Below, in pieces: positions 33,537 to 42,846 of a stretch of 64,000 bases of DNA. Source of the DNA: Agromyces humatus. GTDB taxonomy: Bacteria > Actinomycetota > Actinomycetes > Actinomycetales > Microbacteriaceae. The notes beneath the pieces are model-generated. The model ran no database searches. It worked only from the letters and a program-made list of their open reading frames with translations, and was not told the origin of the DNA. The DNA is taken from the NCBI RefSeq assembly GCF_021228295.1, contig NZ_JAJQPD010000003.1:1-64000 (forward strand), in the 5' to 3' direction. Each line of letters starts with the position of its first letter. The first letter of the stretch is position 1. A program made the translations under genes and the position numbers.

Positions 33537-35069
33537 ATGTCCACCGTCCTCGATGCTTCGCCGGCGACACCCGCTCGACCGTCGTCCACGCGGCGACCGA
33601 CCGCCCTCTGGCTCGTGCTCGTCGCCACCGCCGTCCCGACCTTCATGGCCACCCTCGACAACCTCGTGATGACGAACGCCCTGCCGGTGCTGCACGCCGA
33701 GTTCGGGGCATCCGTCGAAGAGCTGCAGTGGTTCATGAACGCCTACACGCTCGCGTTCGCGAGCACGATCCTCATGGCGGTCGCACTCGGCGATCGCTAC
33801 GGTCGTCGAACGCTCTTCGTCATCGGCATCGTCGTCTTCACACTGAGCTCGGCGTTCGCGGCGCTCTCGACCGACTCCGGGCAGCTCATCGCCGCCCGCG
33901 CGCTGCAGGGCTTCGGCGCCGCGGCGATCATGCCGCTGTCGCTCACACTGCTCGTGGGCGCGGTGCCGCTCGCACGCCGTGCGCTCGCCATCGGCATCTG
34001 GGGCGGCGTCACGGGCCTCGGCGTCGCCACCGGCCCGCTCATCGGCGGCGCCGTGCTCGAGGGCTGGGCGTGGCAGGCGATCTTCTGGATCAACGTGCCC
34101 GTCGGCGTCATCTCGGTCGCACTCGCGCTCATCGCGCTGCCCAACAGCTTCGGCGCCCGCCTGCGCGCCGACATCGTCGGACTCGTGCTCTCGGGCGTCG
34201 GACTGCTCGCGCTCGTCTACGGCATCGTGCGCGGCAACGACGCCGGATGGGACAGCCTCGAGGTCATGGGCAGCCTGGTCGCCGGGGGCATCCTGCTCGC
34301 CGCGTTCATCGCCTGGGAGGCACGCGCCGGCGCGCCGCTGCTGCCCCTGCGGCTCTTCCGCAACCGTAGCTTCACCGTGGCGAACCTCGCAGGGTTCGGC
34401 TTCAGCTTCGGCGCGTTCGGCTCGATCTTCATCCTCATCCAGTTCCTGCAGGTCGTGCAGGGCGCGACCCCCCTCGAGGCCGCGCTGCAGACCTCGCCGT
34501 GGACGCTCGCGCCCATGGTCGTGGCGCCCCTCGCCGGGCTCGTCGCCCCGCGGGTCGGTACTCGCGCCCTCATCGTCACCGGCCTCGCGGTACTCGGCGG
34601 CGCCCTGTTCTGGCTGAGCGGCCTGCTCGACGCCGACCTCTCGTACGCGAACTACGTGGCGCCGTTCCTCCTCGCCGGCATCGGCATGGGGCTGGTGTTC
34701 GCGCCGTCGGCGACGGCGGTGCTGGCGGGCATGGCGTCGAACGACCACGCCAAGGCGAGCGGCACGAACTCGATGCTGCGCGAGGTCGGTGTCGCGCTCG
34801 GCATCGCCGTGTCGACCGCGGTGTTCATGGGAGCCGGCGGTGCGCTCACGCCCGTCGACTACTCGATCGGCGCCCAGCCCGCAGTGATCGTCGGCGCGGC
34901 GGTGCTCATCGCGTCGGCACTGGTCGCGCTGCTGCTGCCGGTCGGCCGCGGGTCGGGGCACTCCGAGCAGGAAGATCAGCCCGAGCAGCCCGAGCGGACC
35001 GAGCACGCCGAGGCTGCCGACCGCCCCGAGCGCGCGACAACCGAAGCCGAACTCGCCGCGGTGCGCTGA
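33537..35069 (+). CDS. MFS drug exporter, DHA2 (14-helix) family
   Basis: 510 residues, ribosome site CAGGAG at 33526. Motifs of EmrB/QacA-type pumps are present: TLDNLVMTNALPVLHAEF (motif D1), LGDRYGRRTLFVIG (motif A), RALQGFGAAAIMPLSLTLL and GLGVATGPLIGGAVLEGWAWQAIFWINVPVG (motif C). A Glu/Arg-rich tail of about 40 residues follows the last helix. It exports hydrophobic compounds using the proton gradient. Controlled, by context, by the adjacent TetR protein. Confidence 0.93.
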   Translation: MSTVLDASPATPARPSSTRRPTALWLVLVATAVPTFMATLDNLVMTNALPVLHAEFGASVEELQWFMNAYTLAFASTILMAVALGDRYGRRTLFVIGIVVFTLSSAFAALSTDSGQLIAARALQGFGAAAIMPLSLTLLVGAVPLARRALAIGIWGGVTGLGVATGPLIGGAVLEGWAWQAIFWINVPVGVISVALALIALPNSFGARLRADIVGLVLSGVGLLALVYGIVRGNDAGWDSLEVMGSLVAGGILLAAFIAWEARAGAPLLPLRLFRNRSFTVANLAGFGFSFGAFGSIFILIQFLQVVQGATPLEAALQTSPWTLAPMVVAPLAGLVAPRVGTRALIVTGLAVLGGALFWLSGLLDADLSYANYVAPFLLAGIGMGLVFAPSATAVLAGMASNDHAKASGTNSMLREVGVALGIAVSTAVFMGAGGALTPVDYSIGAQPAVIVGAAVLIASALVALLLPVGRGSGHSEQEDQPEQPERTEHAEAADRPERATTEAELAAVR

Positions 35070-35072
35070 GCG

Positions 35073-35837
35073 TCACCGCATCGCGCGATACGCCGCGCGC
35101 GCTTCAGGCGTGAGGTGCTCGGTCGCATAGCTCAACATCGTGCGGGGCATGCGCGGGGCGTACTCGTCGAGGAATTCGATGAGTACGCCCCGCGCAACGC
35201 GTTTGCCGAGCTCGCGGAGCATCCAGCCGACGGCCTTGTGGATGAGGTCTTCGCGGTCGTCGAGCATGCGGGGCGCGAGCCGGAGAATGGGCGCGCCGTC
35301 GCCGGCCCGGGTGAAGGCGAACGTCGCGAGCACGGCCACGCGCCGCTCCCAGAGCGAATCGGATGCCGCGAGCTCGTCGAGGAGCGCATCGTCGCAGCGC
35401 CCCGACTCACGCAGGAACTCACCGACGAGCGAGTCGGCCGAGGCGTCGACGAGATCCCAGTTGTTCACGCGGCCCCGCCGCACCGCGTCGAGATATGCCA
35501 GGTGCAGGGCCTCCCGCGCCGCCTCGTCATGGGTGCGCGAAGCGCTCGCAACCCGGAACCGGCGCACCATGACGAGCAGTGCGGCCAGTCGATGCTCGTG
35601 CACGGGGCTGTCGAGCAGGGCGGATGCCTCGGCGAGGGGCATCCGATCGAATCGACGAACGATCGCACGCGTTGCGGGCACACGCACACCGACGAACACA
35701 TCGCCCTCGCCGTACTGGCCGGGGCCGGTCTTGAAGAAGCGCTGCAGGAACGCGGCGTCGTCGGCATCGCCCTCAGCGTCGATCGCCGCGGCGAGCGCGA
35801 CGGCCGTCGGTTCGGGCGATTCGGATGCGACTGCCAC
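35073..35837 (-). CDS. AlkD-like DNA alkylation repair protein
   Basis: 254 residues from the GTG at 35837, picked because TAGAGT at 35845-35850 lies seven bases upstream; a GTG at 35861 would add eight residues. It is an all-helical HEAT-repeat protein: FFKTGPGQYGEGDVFVGVRVPATRAIVRRF, NNWDLVDASADSLVGEFL (active-site Trp/Asp of AlkD), WERRVAVLATFAF and LIHKAVGWMLRELGKR. AlkD removes bulky or charged alkyl bases without flipping them. Confidence 0.92.
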   Translation of the reverse strand: MAVASESPEPTAVALAAAIDAEGDADDAAFLQRFFKTGPGQYGEGDVFVGVRVPATRAIVRRFDRMPLAEASALLDSPVHEHRLAALLVMVRRFRVASASRTHDEAAREALHLAYLDAVRRGRVNNWDLVDASADSLVGEFLRESGRCDDALLDELAASDSLWERRVAVLATFAFTRAGDGAPILRLAPRMLDDREDLIHKAVGWMLRELGKRVARGVLIEFLDEYAPRMPRTMLSYATEHLTPEARAAYRAMR

Positions 35838-35844
35838 ATGCCGC

Positions 35845-35850
35845 ACTCTA
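35845..35850 (-). promoter_or_regulatory. -10 element of the alkD-like gene, leaderless
   Basis: Minus-strand TAGAGT ends seven bases before the GTG at 35837. Confidence 0.45.
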
Positions 35851-35883
35851 GCGACGCCCACCGACGGGGGCAGCGACGGCAGA

Positions 35884-35924
35884 CGAGAAGCGGGACCGGG
35901 CCATCGGCTCGATCCCGCTTCTCG
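35884..35924. terminator. Hairpin terminator after the 36410 lipoprotein gene
   Basis: CGAGAAGCGGGA (35884-35895) pairs perfectly with 35913-35924 around a 17-base loop. Confidence 0.75.
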
Positions 35925-35945
35925 TGGTGGGGGCTTGCAGTGGGG

Positions 35946-36410
35946 TCACCACTGCTGTTCGGGGTGCTGGGCACGGCGCTCTTCGTCGGCGACGCGCTTC
36001 AGTGCGTCCTCTTCGACCTGCGCGCGGTACGCTTCGGCCTGCTTGGCGAGACGGTCGCCCTGTGCTTCGGCGGCAGACACGTTGGGGGTCACGCTCTGCT
36101 GCTTGTCGAGGCGGATGGCCTCGGCTGCGGCTGCGGCCGCGGCCGCGGCGCTGACGCTGCTCTGCACCGACGCCTGCTTGTCGCTGCGGATCGCCTCGTT
36201 GGCGGCGAGCTTGCCGGCGTCGAGCGGCACGGAGTGCAGACGAGCGCGAAGCTCGGCCATCTCCTGGCGCTGGGTGTCGGCCTGGTTCTGCAGCGAGGTG
36301 ATGCTCGACTGCCCGGAACCTGCATCGACCCGCGACCCGGCGCAACCGCTGACCAGCACGATGAGTGCCACGGCGCTGAGTGCAACTGCGCCGGTCTTCT
36401 TGGTGTTCAT
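35946..36410 (-). CDS. Coiled-coil lipoprotein, Lpp-like
   Basis: 154 residues from the ATG at 36410 (AGGAGA just upstream). Signal peptide with lipobox VSGCA. The mature part is almost wholly helical, with a long charged coiled coil (SLQNQADTQRQEMAELRARL), an alanine-rich block, and a second coil (AEAQGDRLAKQAEAYRAQVEEDALKRV). Its build recalls the small murein lipoproteins, but no covalent anchor site is known in this phylum. Upstream inverted repeat TTGAGA N10 TCTCAA at 36438-36459 may be a regulator site. Confidence 0.75.
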   Translation of the reverse strand: MNTKKTGAVALSAVALIVLVSGCAGSRVDAGSGQSSITSLQNQADTQRQEMAELRARLHSVPLDAGKLAANEAIRSDKQASVQSSVSAAAAAAAAAEAIRLDKQQSVTPNVSAAEAQGDRLAKQAEAYRAQVEEDALKRVADEERRAQHPEQQW

Positions 36411-36763
36411 GGCTCTCTCCTGTTCTTGTTGGGGGTGTTGAGAACTGAACAAGTCTCAAGTTATGGGCGCAGGAATCGTGCGTCATCGGGACTCCCCCCG
36501 GGATCGGGGTAGGGAAAGCCACCACCCCCGTACTGGTGGTGGCATGGACACCCATCCGTGCCAGCGCTGAGCGAAACGGCGCCGCATGGAGCGTCCGGTC
36601 ATCCGCGGGCATGGCGATCTGCGGCGCGGAATCTTGCGCCCACGCAGGATTCCCGCGTGGCACCGCAAGCAATCGCACAGGGATCGCTCGTAGCCTTGAG
36701 GTGTGCGGCGAATCGCGCCGCGACCAACCAACACAGATCCCCTCACGAGGAACGGAGGTTCAC
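36411..36763. other. 353-bp intergenic region with hairpin and two divergent promoters
   Basis: It holds the inverted repeat TTGAGA N10 TCTCAA (36438-36459) near the leftward lipoprotein gene, a hairpin GCCACCA/TGGTGGC (36518-36543), and a rightward -10 box TAGCCT (36691-36696) that would give a roughly 60-base leader to the DUF6421 gene. No coding frame with gene-like character was seen. Confidence 0.5.
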
Positions 36764-38230
36764 ATGTCGAACACCACCATCGACGCCGTCGTCGGCGAAC
36801 CCGAGGTCCTCGAAGACGAGGTCACCGCCGGCCAGATCGGGCTCGCGGCAGGTGTCGAGACCGACCCTGCATGGCTCGCGCTCAAGCAGGCGGCCACGAC
36901 GCTGCAGTCGCTGCAGGTGAAGGACGGCTCGGTTCCCGACGAGGGCGACGCTGTGCCCGATGCGAAGGCGAAGGCGTCCGCGCTCGTCGACACCATCGTC
37001 GCGTCGGTCGCCGCGCTCGCACCGCGGTTCCCGCACGAGGCGGCGTACCTCGAGGCGCTCCAGGCCGACTTCCGCAAGTGGCAGGGCGAGGGGCTCGGCG
37101 TGCCCGACTTCCTCGACTCGCTTGTCGAGTTCCAGCCGCAGCGGCACCGCGTCGACGGCATCCGCCATCTGGTCGTGTTCCCGATGTACACGCAGAACGG
37201 CTCGACCGACCGGCACGTCGAGGCCCTCGTGGTCGAGACGATCTGGCCCGAGTTCATCGGCGCGCTCGAGTCGGGCGACTACTCGAACAAGCTGTTCGTC
37301 TCGCTGCGGCTCGTGGACTTCACCCCCGGGTACGACACGAACTCGGCGGTGCTGTTCCCCGAAACGGTCGCGATGCGCGAGATCCCGACGTTCACGTGGG
37401 GCGCGATCTTCCAGGACCGCGAGGCGGCGCGCTACCGCAGAGTCGTGCGGGCGGCATCCGAGATCACCAAGCTCGACCTGCCCGACGACGCGGCGGCGCT
37501 GCTCGACGACCAAGAGCTCGCCGAGCGCACGTTCGTGATGTGGGACATCATCCACGATCGCACCCACATGCGCGGCGACCTGCCGTTCGACCCGTTCATG
37601 ATCAAGCAGCGCATGCCGTTCTTCCTGTACTCGCTCGAGGAGCTGCGGTGCGACCTCACCGCATTCCGCGAGTCGGTCAAGATCGAGCGCGGCCTGAACG
37701 CGCGCGTCGCCGCAGGCGAGGAACTCACCGAAGTCGAAGAGCAGATGCGCTCGACCGGCAAGCTCGTGCAGTACGCGGTGATCTTCGACCGCATCTTCCG
37801 GTTCGCCATCACGGGCTCGCGAGTGCGCAACTACGACGGGCTCGGCGGCCAGCTGCTGTTCGCGTGGCTGCACCAGAAGCACGTGCTCGAGTGGACCGAC
37901 GTGTCGCTCAGCTTCGACTGGGCGGCGGTGCCCGACGCGGTCGTCGAACTCGGCGACGCGATCGACGAGCTGTACTGGAAGTCGATCGACCGGCCCAAGA
38001 CGGCGCACTGGCTCGCCGCGTACGAACTCGTGCGCAGCGTGCTGACGCCGAACCCGGCGTCGATGTGGGCCGAGGGCCTGCCGCGCGACGTGCTCGCCGG
38101 CCCGCCCAAGGGCTACACCGACCTCGTGATGGACGACGAGTTCCCGCTGTCGATGTTCTTCGAGGCCCTCGACAAGAAGATGAAGCCCGTCATCGAGTCG
38201 ACCGTCGGCATCACGGCAGCCGATGCCTGA
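36764..38230 (+). CDS. DUF6421 family protein
   Basis: 488 residues; ATG preceded by GGAGG at 36754-36758. A soluble protein without signal or helices in the membrane. Distinct segments include HLVVFPMYTQNGSTDRHVEALVVE, SLRLVDFTPGYDTNSAVLFPE, the His-rich MWDIIHDRTHMRGDLPFDPFMIKQRMPFF, and VRNYDGLGGQLLFAWLHQKHVLEWTD. The HDRTH pair could bind metal. The family is confined to actinobacteria as far as I know and has no assigned role. It overlaps the SDR gene by eight bases, so the two probably act in one pathway. Confidence 0.75.
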   Translation: MSNTTIDAVVGEPEVLEDEVTAGQIGLAAGVETDPAWLALKQAATTLQSLQVKDGSVPDEGDAVPDAKAKASALVDTIVASVAALAPRFPHEAAYLEALQADFRKWQGEGLGVPDFLDSLVEFQPQRHRVDGIRHLVVFPMYTQNGSTDRHVEALVVETIWPEFIGALESGDYSNKLFVSLRLVDFTPGYDTNSAVLFPETVAMREIPTFTWGAIFQDREAARYRRVVRAASEITKLDLPDDAAALLDDQELAERTFVMWDIIHDRTHMRGDLPFDPFMIKQRMPFFLYSLEELRCDLTAFRESVKIERGLNARVAAGEELTEVEEQMRSTGKLVQYAVIFDRIFRFAITGSRVRNYDGLGGQLLFAWLHQKHVLEWTDVSLSFDWAAVPDAVVELGDAIDELYWKSIDRPKTAHWLAAYELVRSVLTPNPASMWAEGLPRDVLAGPPKGYTDLVMDDEFPLSMFFEALDKKMKPVIESTVGITAADA

Positions 38231-38921
38231 GCACGTTGACCTGTCCGGCCGGACCGCGCTCATCGCGGGAGCGACGAGCGCGTCCGGCCGGGCAGTCGCC
38301 CGCGCCCTGCTCGGCGCGGGGGCGCGGGTGGTCGCCGTCGGCAGCGACGAGGGCCGAATCCGCGAACTCGAAGCCGAGCTGCCCGGTATCGTCGGCGAAC
38401 ACGCCGACCTCACCGACGGTGATGACGTGCTCGAACTCTCGATGCGAGTGCGCGCGCGCGTCGGAGACGTCGACGGCGTCATCCACCTCGTGGGCGGCTG
38501 GCGCGGCGGCGGCGGCATCATGGACCAGACCGAGGAGGACTACCGCGTGCTCGAGCGGTCGTTCACGGCATTGCGGTACGTGAGCCGGGCGTTCTGGCAG
38601 GACATGATCACCTCGACCGCCGGCCGCATCGCGATCGTATCCTCCATCACCGTCGAGTCACCGACGCCGGGCAACGCCAACTACACGGCGGTGAAGGCGG
38701 CGAGCGAATCGTGGATGCGCTCGCTCGCCAAGGGCTTCGCACCGCGACCGGTCGATCCGGTGGGGGCGCTGCAGCCCCTCGAACCAGGAGGCGGGGCCGC
38801 CGTCATCTTCCGCGTGCGCTCGCTCGCCGGCCTCGAAGACCGGCTCGGGACATCCGTCGTCGATCTCTGGAATGCGGATGCCGCGGAGCTGAACGGTTCC
38901 GTCATCGAACTGCGCCCCTGA
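38223..38921 (+). CDS. Short-chain dehydrogenase/reductase coupled to DUF6421
   Basis: 232 residues. The cofactor loop is present but shifted: TALIAGATSASGRAVARALL in place of TGxxxGIG. HLVGGWRGGGG stands at the NNAG position, IVSSITVESPTPGNANYTAVKAA carries Ser and the YxxxK pair. Shorter than usual after the active site. Its start lies inside the DUF6421 gene. Confidence 0.85.
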   Translation: MPEHVDLSGRTALIAGATSASGRAVARALLGAGARVVAVGSDEGRIRELEAELPGIVGEHADLTDGDDVLELSMRVRARVGDVDGVIHLVGGWRGGGGIMDQTEEDYRVLERSFTALRYVSRAFWQDMITSTAGRIAIVSSITVESPTPGNANYTAVKAASESWMRSLAKGFAPRPVDPVGALQPLEPGGGAAVIFRVRSLAGLEDRLGTSVVDLWNADAAELNGSVIELRP

Positions 38922-39048
38922 CCGCCGCGCGGCGAACGGGCCCCTGCGATCCGTGCTTGAGAGCGGCATCGAGCCGCCGTAGATCGTCGCCGAAGCCGCT
39001 CGGCGCCGCGATCTCGGAGCGCAACACGACGGCACGTGCCCGACCGTG

Positions 39049-39756
39049 TCAGTTCGTACCGCCGGTGAGGTGCACCGCGTAGCCCCAGCAGCCCGCCTTC
39101 TCCCAGTCGTAGTCGGCGCCGAGCCCGGAATCGCCGTAGAGCGCGAACTCCCACGCGGCGTATTCGTCGGCGGTCAGGTCGGCCGGCATCGGCGGGAACC
39201 GGTTCGACTGCGCCGACTTCGGGTTCCACCACTCCCAATAGAGGTACTCGTGCCCGGCGGCGACCATGCAGTCGCGAACGATCTGCTGGAACGCGAGCCA
39301 CTGCCTGCGCTGCTCGGGCGGAGGCGGCGGCGTACTGCCATCGGGGTTCCGCTCGACCGAGTCGGGGCCGCCGGGCGCTGCGTGGCCGTCGGCCGGATCG
39401 TCGGGAATGGGCGTGGGGGTCGGCGCGTCGCCCGCGGGCGGCGGAGTCGACGGCGGGGTCGCTGGCTCGGTGGGCTGCGGCGCCGGGGCGGGCGCCGGCC
39501 CGACCGGTGGCGCGGCCGACTCGGGTGGGTCGATCGGCTCGGCGACACGGTCACCGCCGGTCGCGCCGTCAGGCGGCGATGCGGGGGCCTCGCCCTGGCT
39601 CACCCCGAACTCACCTGCGGAGTTCGGCGCAGGCTGCGGCAACCGGGCGTCGTAGAAGACGGGCGCACCGGTCGTGGCGGCGGCCGCGCCGGCGAAGACC
39701 GCCGCGATCAGGGCGAGTGCGACCCCTGCACTCAGCACCAGCACCTTCTTGCGCAT
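39049..39756 (-). CDS. Secreted protein with a cysteine-paired domain, single copy
   Basis: 235 residues. N-terminal anchor or signal (VLVLSAGVALALIAAVFAGAAAA), then about 110 residues of Pro/Ala/Thr linker, then a compact 75-residue domain: IVRDCMVAAGHEYLYWEWW ... LTADEYAAWEFALYGD ... YDWEKAGCWGYAVHLTG. The same domain occurs at the end of the 44501-45367 protein. Two conserved cysteines about 56 residues apart probably pair. I do not recognise the domain. The linker suggests it spans the cell wall. Confidence 0.75.
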   Translation of the reverse strand: MRKKVLVLSAGVALALIAAVFAGAAAATTGAPVFYDARLPQPAPNSAGEFGVSQGEAPASPPDGATGGDRVAEPIDPPESAAPPVGPAPAPAPQPTEPATPPSTPPPAGDAPTPTPIPDDPADGHAAPGGPDSVERNPDGSTPPPPPEQRRQWLAFQQIVRDCMVAAGHEYLYWEWWNPKSAQSNRFPPMPADLTADEYAAWEFALYGDSGLGADYDWEKAGCWGYAVHLTGGTN

Positions 39757-39806
39757 GTCACACCCCCCATATCGGTGTCATCGCGTAACCGGCTTATCCG
39801 GACATG

Positions 39807-41123
39807 CTAACCGCGATCGCCCTCGCCGGAAAGCGGGATGTCGGCCGGCGGCTCACCGGACGGGTGGAGGTCGGTCGCGACATCGGCTGCGGGTTGCTGC
39901 CGCCGGCTCAGCCACAGGAACGGGGCCGCGAGGATCTGGATGCCGCCACTCAGGATCAACGAGCCCGGGTACCCCCAGATATCGGCCGAGCGGCCGAGCA
40001 CGGGCTGGATCAGGGCGCCGCCGGTGCTGCCGAGCAGGGAGTCGAACGACAGCACCGTGGCGCGCTGTGCCGACGGGATCATGTCGTTGAGGTAGGCGCG
40101 CTGCACCGGCCCCGAGGCCGCGTCGACGAGCCCCCAGATGATCAGCAACGCGAACGCGACCCAGAAGTTGCGGTTCACCCCCAGCGCGACGAGCATCAGG
40201 CTGCTCACGACGACGCTGAGGATGATCGTCGTCGTGCGACGACGGAACCGGCTGCGCACCCACGGCGCCATCCAGCCGCCGATGACCTGCGAACCGGACA
40301 GGATCGCCGCCGCAAGCCCCGCGATCGTATAGGCGTTCGGGTCGCCCCACAGTTCGACGAGATAGGGCTGCAGCGCGTAGAAGACGTAGAACCCGACGCC
40401 GGTCGTGAAGAACGACGCGAACATCACGAAGCGCACCGCGGGTCGCCGCACCCCGTATTTCACCGACTCGCGCATCACCCGCTTGGTGGCCTGCCAGGGA
40501 TGCGCCCGGCCCGCCGGCGTGAAGCCCAGGTCGCGCATCACGAACGCCGCGACGATGAACATGAGCACGAGGATCACCGCCCGCAGCACGAACGGCACCC
40601 CCAGGTCGGTGAGCTGCGCGACGGCGCCGCCGGCGAGCGACCCGACGAACATGGCCGCCCCCGACACCGCTGTGCCGCGGCCGAACACCCGCTCGAGGCT
40701 GCCCGTGTATCCGGTTGCGGTGAGCGCGTCGACAAGCCACGCCTCGACCGCACCCGAGAAGAATGTGAACCCCAGGCCGAGCAGCACCGACACGACCGCC
40801 CAAGCCCAGAACGGCGAGTGCATGACCCACAGCAGGTAGTAGAGCGCCGTCGTCACCGCGAGCGTGACCGTGCCGAGCAGGTACGACATGCGTCGCCCGA
40901 GCGTGTCGGCGACGACACCGGTGGGCACCTCGAAGATGACCATGCCGACCGAGAAGAACGCGTTGGCCGCGAACGCCTCGAGGTTCGTCAGGCCCGCGTC
41001 GAGCAGGAACAGCGTGTTGACACCCCAGATCAGCGAGGCCGCGAGCGTGTTGCCGATGAGCAGCGTGAAGTACACGCCCTGCACCCGCCGTGCTGCGTGG
41101 TTCACCGTCGCCGCATCGCTCAC
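39807..41123 (-). CDS. MFS transporter, 12 helices
   Basis: 438 residues from a GTG with GGGGAG upstream. Motif-A-like loop GVVADTLGRRMSYLLG, followed by regular helices; FEVPTGVVADTLGR is typical of a subfamily found beside carbohydrate genes and of YqgE-like exporters. The substrate is unknown. Divergent from the GH109 gene, with an AT-rich shared control region. Confidence 0.9.
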   Translation of the reverse strand: MSDAATVNHAARRVQGVYFTLLIGNTLAASLIWGVNTLFLLDAGLTNLEAFAANAFFSVGMVIFEVPTGVVADTLGRRMSYLLGTVTLAVTTALYYLLWVMHSPFWAWAVVSVLLGLGFTFFSGAVEAWLVDALTATGYTGSLERVFGRGTAVSGAAMFVGSLAGGAVAQLTDLGVPFVLRAVILVLMFIVAAFVMRDLGFTPAGRAHPWQATKRVMRESVKYGVRRPAVRFVMFASFFTTGVGFYVFYALQPYLVELWGDPNAYTIAGLAAAILSGSQVIGGWMAPWVRSRFRRRTTTIILSVVVSSLMLVALGVNRNFWVAFALLIIWGLVDAASGPVQRAYLNDMIPSAQRATVLSFDSLLGSTGGALIQPVLGRSADIWGYPGSLILSGGIQILAAPFLWLSRRQQPAADVATDLHPSGEPPADIPLSGEGDRG

Positions 41124-41270
41124 ACCCGAGCTCCCCGATCAGACACGACCCCCATCTTCCTCCTGCGCACCGACACCGGAAAGGGGAACGCCGTTATCCG
41201 ACCGCGCGGGTGCAGCGAGTTCCGCTTACCCTCGACGTCGGCACGGAGCATCCGGAATTCTGCGCATTCA

Positions 41271-41306
41271 TGATTGAAATACGCAATTTACAATCAACTA
41301 TTGACA
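41271..41306 (+). promoter_or_regulatory. AT-rich control region of the GH109 operon
   Basis: An inverted repeat TGATTG (41271-41276) N14 CAATCA (41291-41296) precedes a TTGACA (41301-41306). The -10 partner is weak (around 41325-41330). The AT-rich patch stands out in this DNA and suggests a regulated promoter. Confidence 0.45.
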
Positions 41307-41366
41307 GTGATCGCTCACTTGCGTCAGTGTGCTCAGCAATACCCGCACCGATCTCAAGGGAGTGCA

Positions 41367-42827
41367 ATGACGCGTCTGTTCACCAGTCCGCGCGAGAAGG
41401 TCGGCTCGACGAGCGACCTCCAGTCCGCGGCATCCGGATTCACCCGCCGTAACCTCATCGGAGGTGCACTGGCCGGGGTCGCACTCGCGACCACCATGAC
41501 ATCGGGGGCGGCGACCGCAGCCGCGCCGATGCGGAAGAGCGGCTCGACATCGATGGCGAACGAGCCGTTCCAACCGGTCGACGTCGTGAAGATCGGCTTG
41601 ATCGGCATGGGCAACCGCGGCATGGGAATGCTCGGCAGCTGGGTCGGTGTGCCCGGCGCACAGGTCGTCGCGGTCTGCGACGTCCGAGCCGATCGGGCGA
41701 CGCGTGCCGCCGACCGCGTCGCGAACGCCGGTATGTCGCGGCCGCGCGAGTACAGCGGATCCGACGAGTCGTTCCAGAAGATGCTCGACACCGAAGAACT
41801 CGACCTCGTCTACATCGCCACGCCGTGGGAGTTTCACCACGCGCAGGGCAAGGCGGCGCTGCTCGCCGGCGCCCACGTCGGCGTCGAGCTACCGATCGCG
41901 ACCGAGCTCGACGAGCTCTGGGACCTCGTCGACACGAGTGAACAGACGCGCAAGCACCTGTTCCTGATGGAGAACTGCTCCTACGGACGCAACGAGCTCG
42001 CGATGCTCAAGATGGCCCACGACGGCGTCTTCGGCGACGTCACGAGCGGCCACGGCGGATACCTGCACGACCTGCGCGCCCTGCTCTTCAACGACGGCTA
42101 CTACACCGACGACTGGCGCCGGCTCTGGCACACCCGAAGCACCGCGAGCTTCTACGCGATGCACGGGCTCGCCCCGATCGCGGCGGCGATGGACATCAAC
42201 CGCGGCGACCGGTTCACGACCCTCTCGGCGACGGCGACCGCGGCGAAGGGGCTCGCCGACTATCGCGAGCGTTTCATCCCGCGCGATCATCGCTCGTGGA
42301 ACGAGGAGTACATCAACGGCGACCTCGTCACCTGCATGCTCAGCACCGCGAAGGGGCGGGTGGTCCGCGCGGAACACAACGTGAGCCAGCCTCGTCCCTA
42401 CAGCCGGATCAACACGATCGAGGGCAGTCGCGGCATCTTCGAGGACTATGTCGGCGGCGACGGGACGGGGGCGCGGATCTACTCGGAGCCGCGCCACAGC
42501 GGCGACACCTGGCGAGGCGCCAGCGCGTTGCGCGCCGAGTTCGACCACTGGCTCTGGAAGGACCTCGAGGGGCCGGCAGCGGGGGGTGGCCACGGCGGAA
42601 TGGACTACATCCTGCAGTGGCGCATCGTCCAGCAGATGCGAACCGGCCAGGTACCCGACATCGACGTCTACGACTCTGCGGCCTGGTGCGCGCCGGTGCC
42701 GCTCAGCGTGATGTCGCTCGAGAAGAACGGGCGCCCGGTCGAGGTGCCCGACTTCACCCGTGGCGAGTGGAAGAAGCTCCGCCTCGGCCTCGACTCCGTC
42801 CGCAGCACGATGCCCGCCGTCGCCTGA
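41367..42827 (+). CDS. GH109-type alpha-N-acetylgalactosaminidase, Tat-exported
   Basis: 486 residues, ribosome site AAGGGA at 41356. A twin-arginine signal, FTRRNLIGGALAGVALATT, is followed by a Gfo/Idh/MocA fold with NAD loop VKIGLIGMGNRGMGMLG. GH109 enzymes use bound NAD+ to cleave terminal alpha-GalNAc. Family segments are ENCSYGRNELAMLKMAHDGVFGDV, GGYLHDLR, and MHGLAPIAAAMDINRGDRF. Tat export fits a folded NAD-carrying enzyme. Followed by a NEW3-domain protein in the same operon. Confidence 0.88.
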   Translation: MTRLFTSPREKVGSTSDLQSAASGFTRRNLIGGALAGVALATTMTSGAATAAAPMRKSGSTSMANEPFQPVDVVKIGLIGMGNRGMGMLGSWVGVPGAQVVAVCDVRADRATRAADRVANAGMSRPREYSGSDESFQKMLDTEELDLVYIATPWEFHHAQGKAALLAGAHVGVELPIATELDELWDLVDTSEQTRKHLFLMENCSYGRNELAMLKMAHDGVFGDVTSGHGGYLHDLRALLFNDGYYTDDWRRLWHTRSTASFYAMHGLAPIAAAMDINRGDRFTTLSATATAAKGLADYRERFIPRDHRSWNEEYINGDLVTCMLSTAKGRVVRAEHNVSQPRPYSRINTIEGSRGIFEDYVGGDGTGARIYSEPRHSGDTWRGASALRAEFDHWLWKDLEGPAAGGGHGGMDYILQWRIVQQMRTGQVPDIDVYDSAAWCAPVPLSVMSLEKNGRPVEVPDFTRGEWKKLRLGLDSVRSTMPAVA

Positions 42828-42846
42828 GCAGCGCAGGAAGGAAACC

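Noticed and set aside
36701..36763. GTG at 36701 as a leaderless start for the DUF6421 gene
   Set aside because: It is in frame but only four bases after the -10 box, and the ATG at 36764 has a perfect GGAGG.
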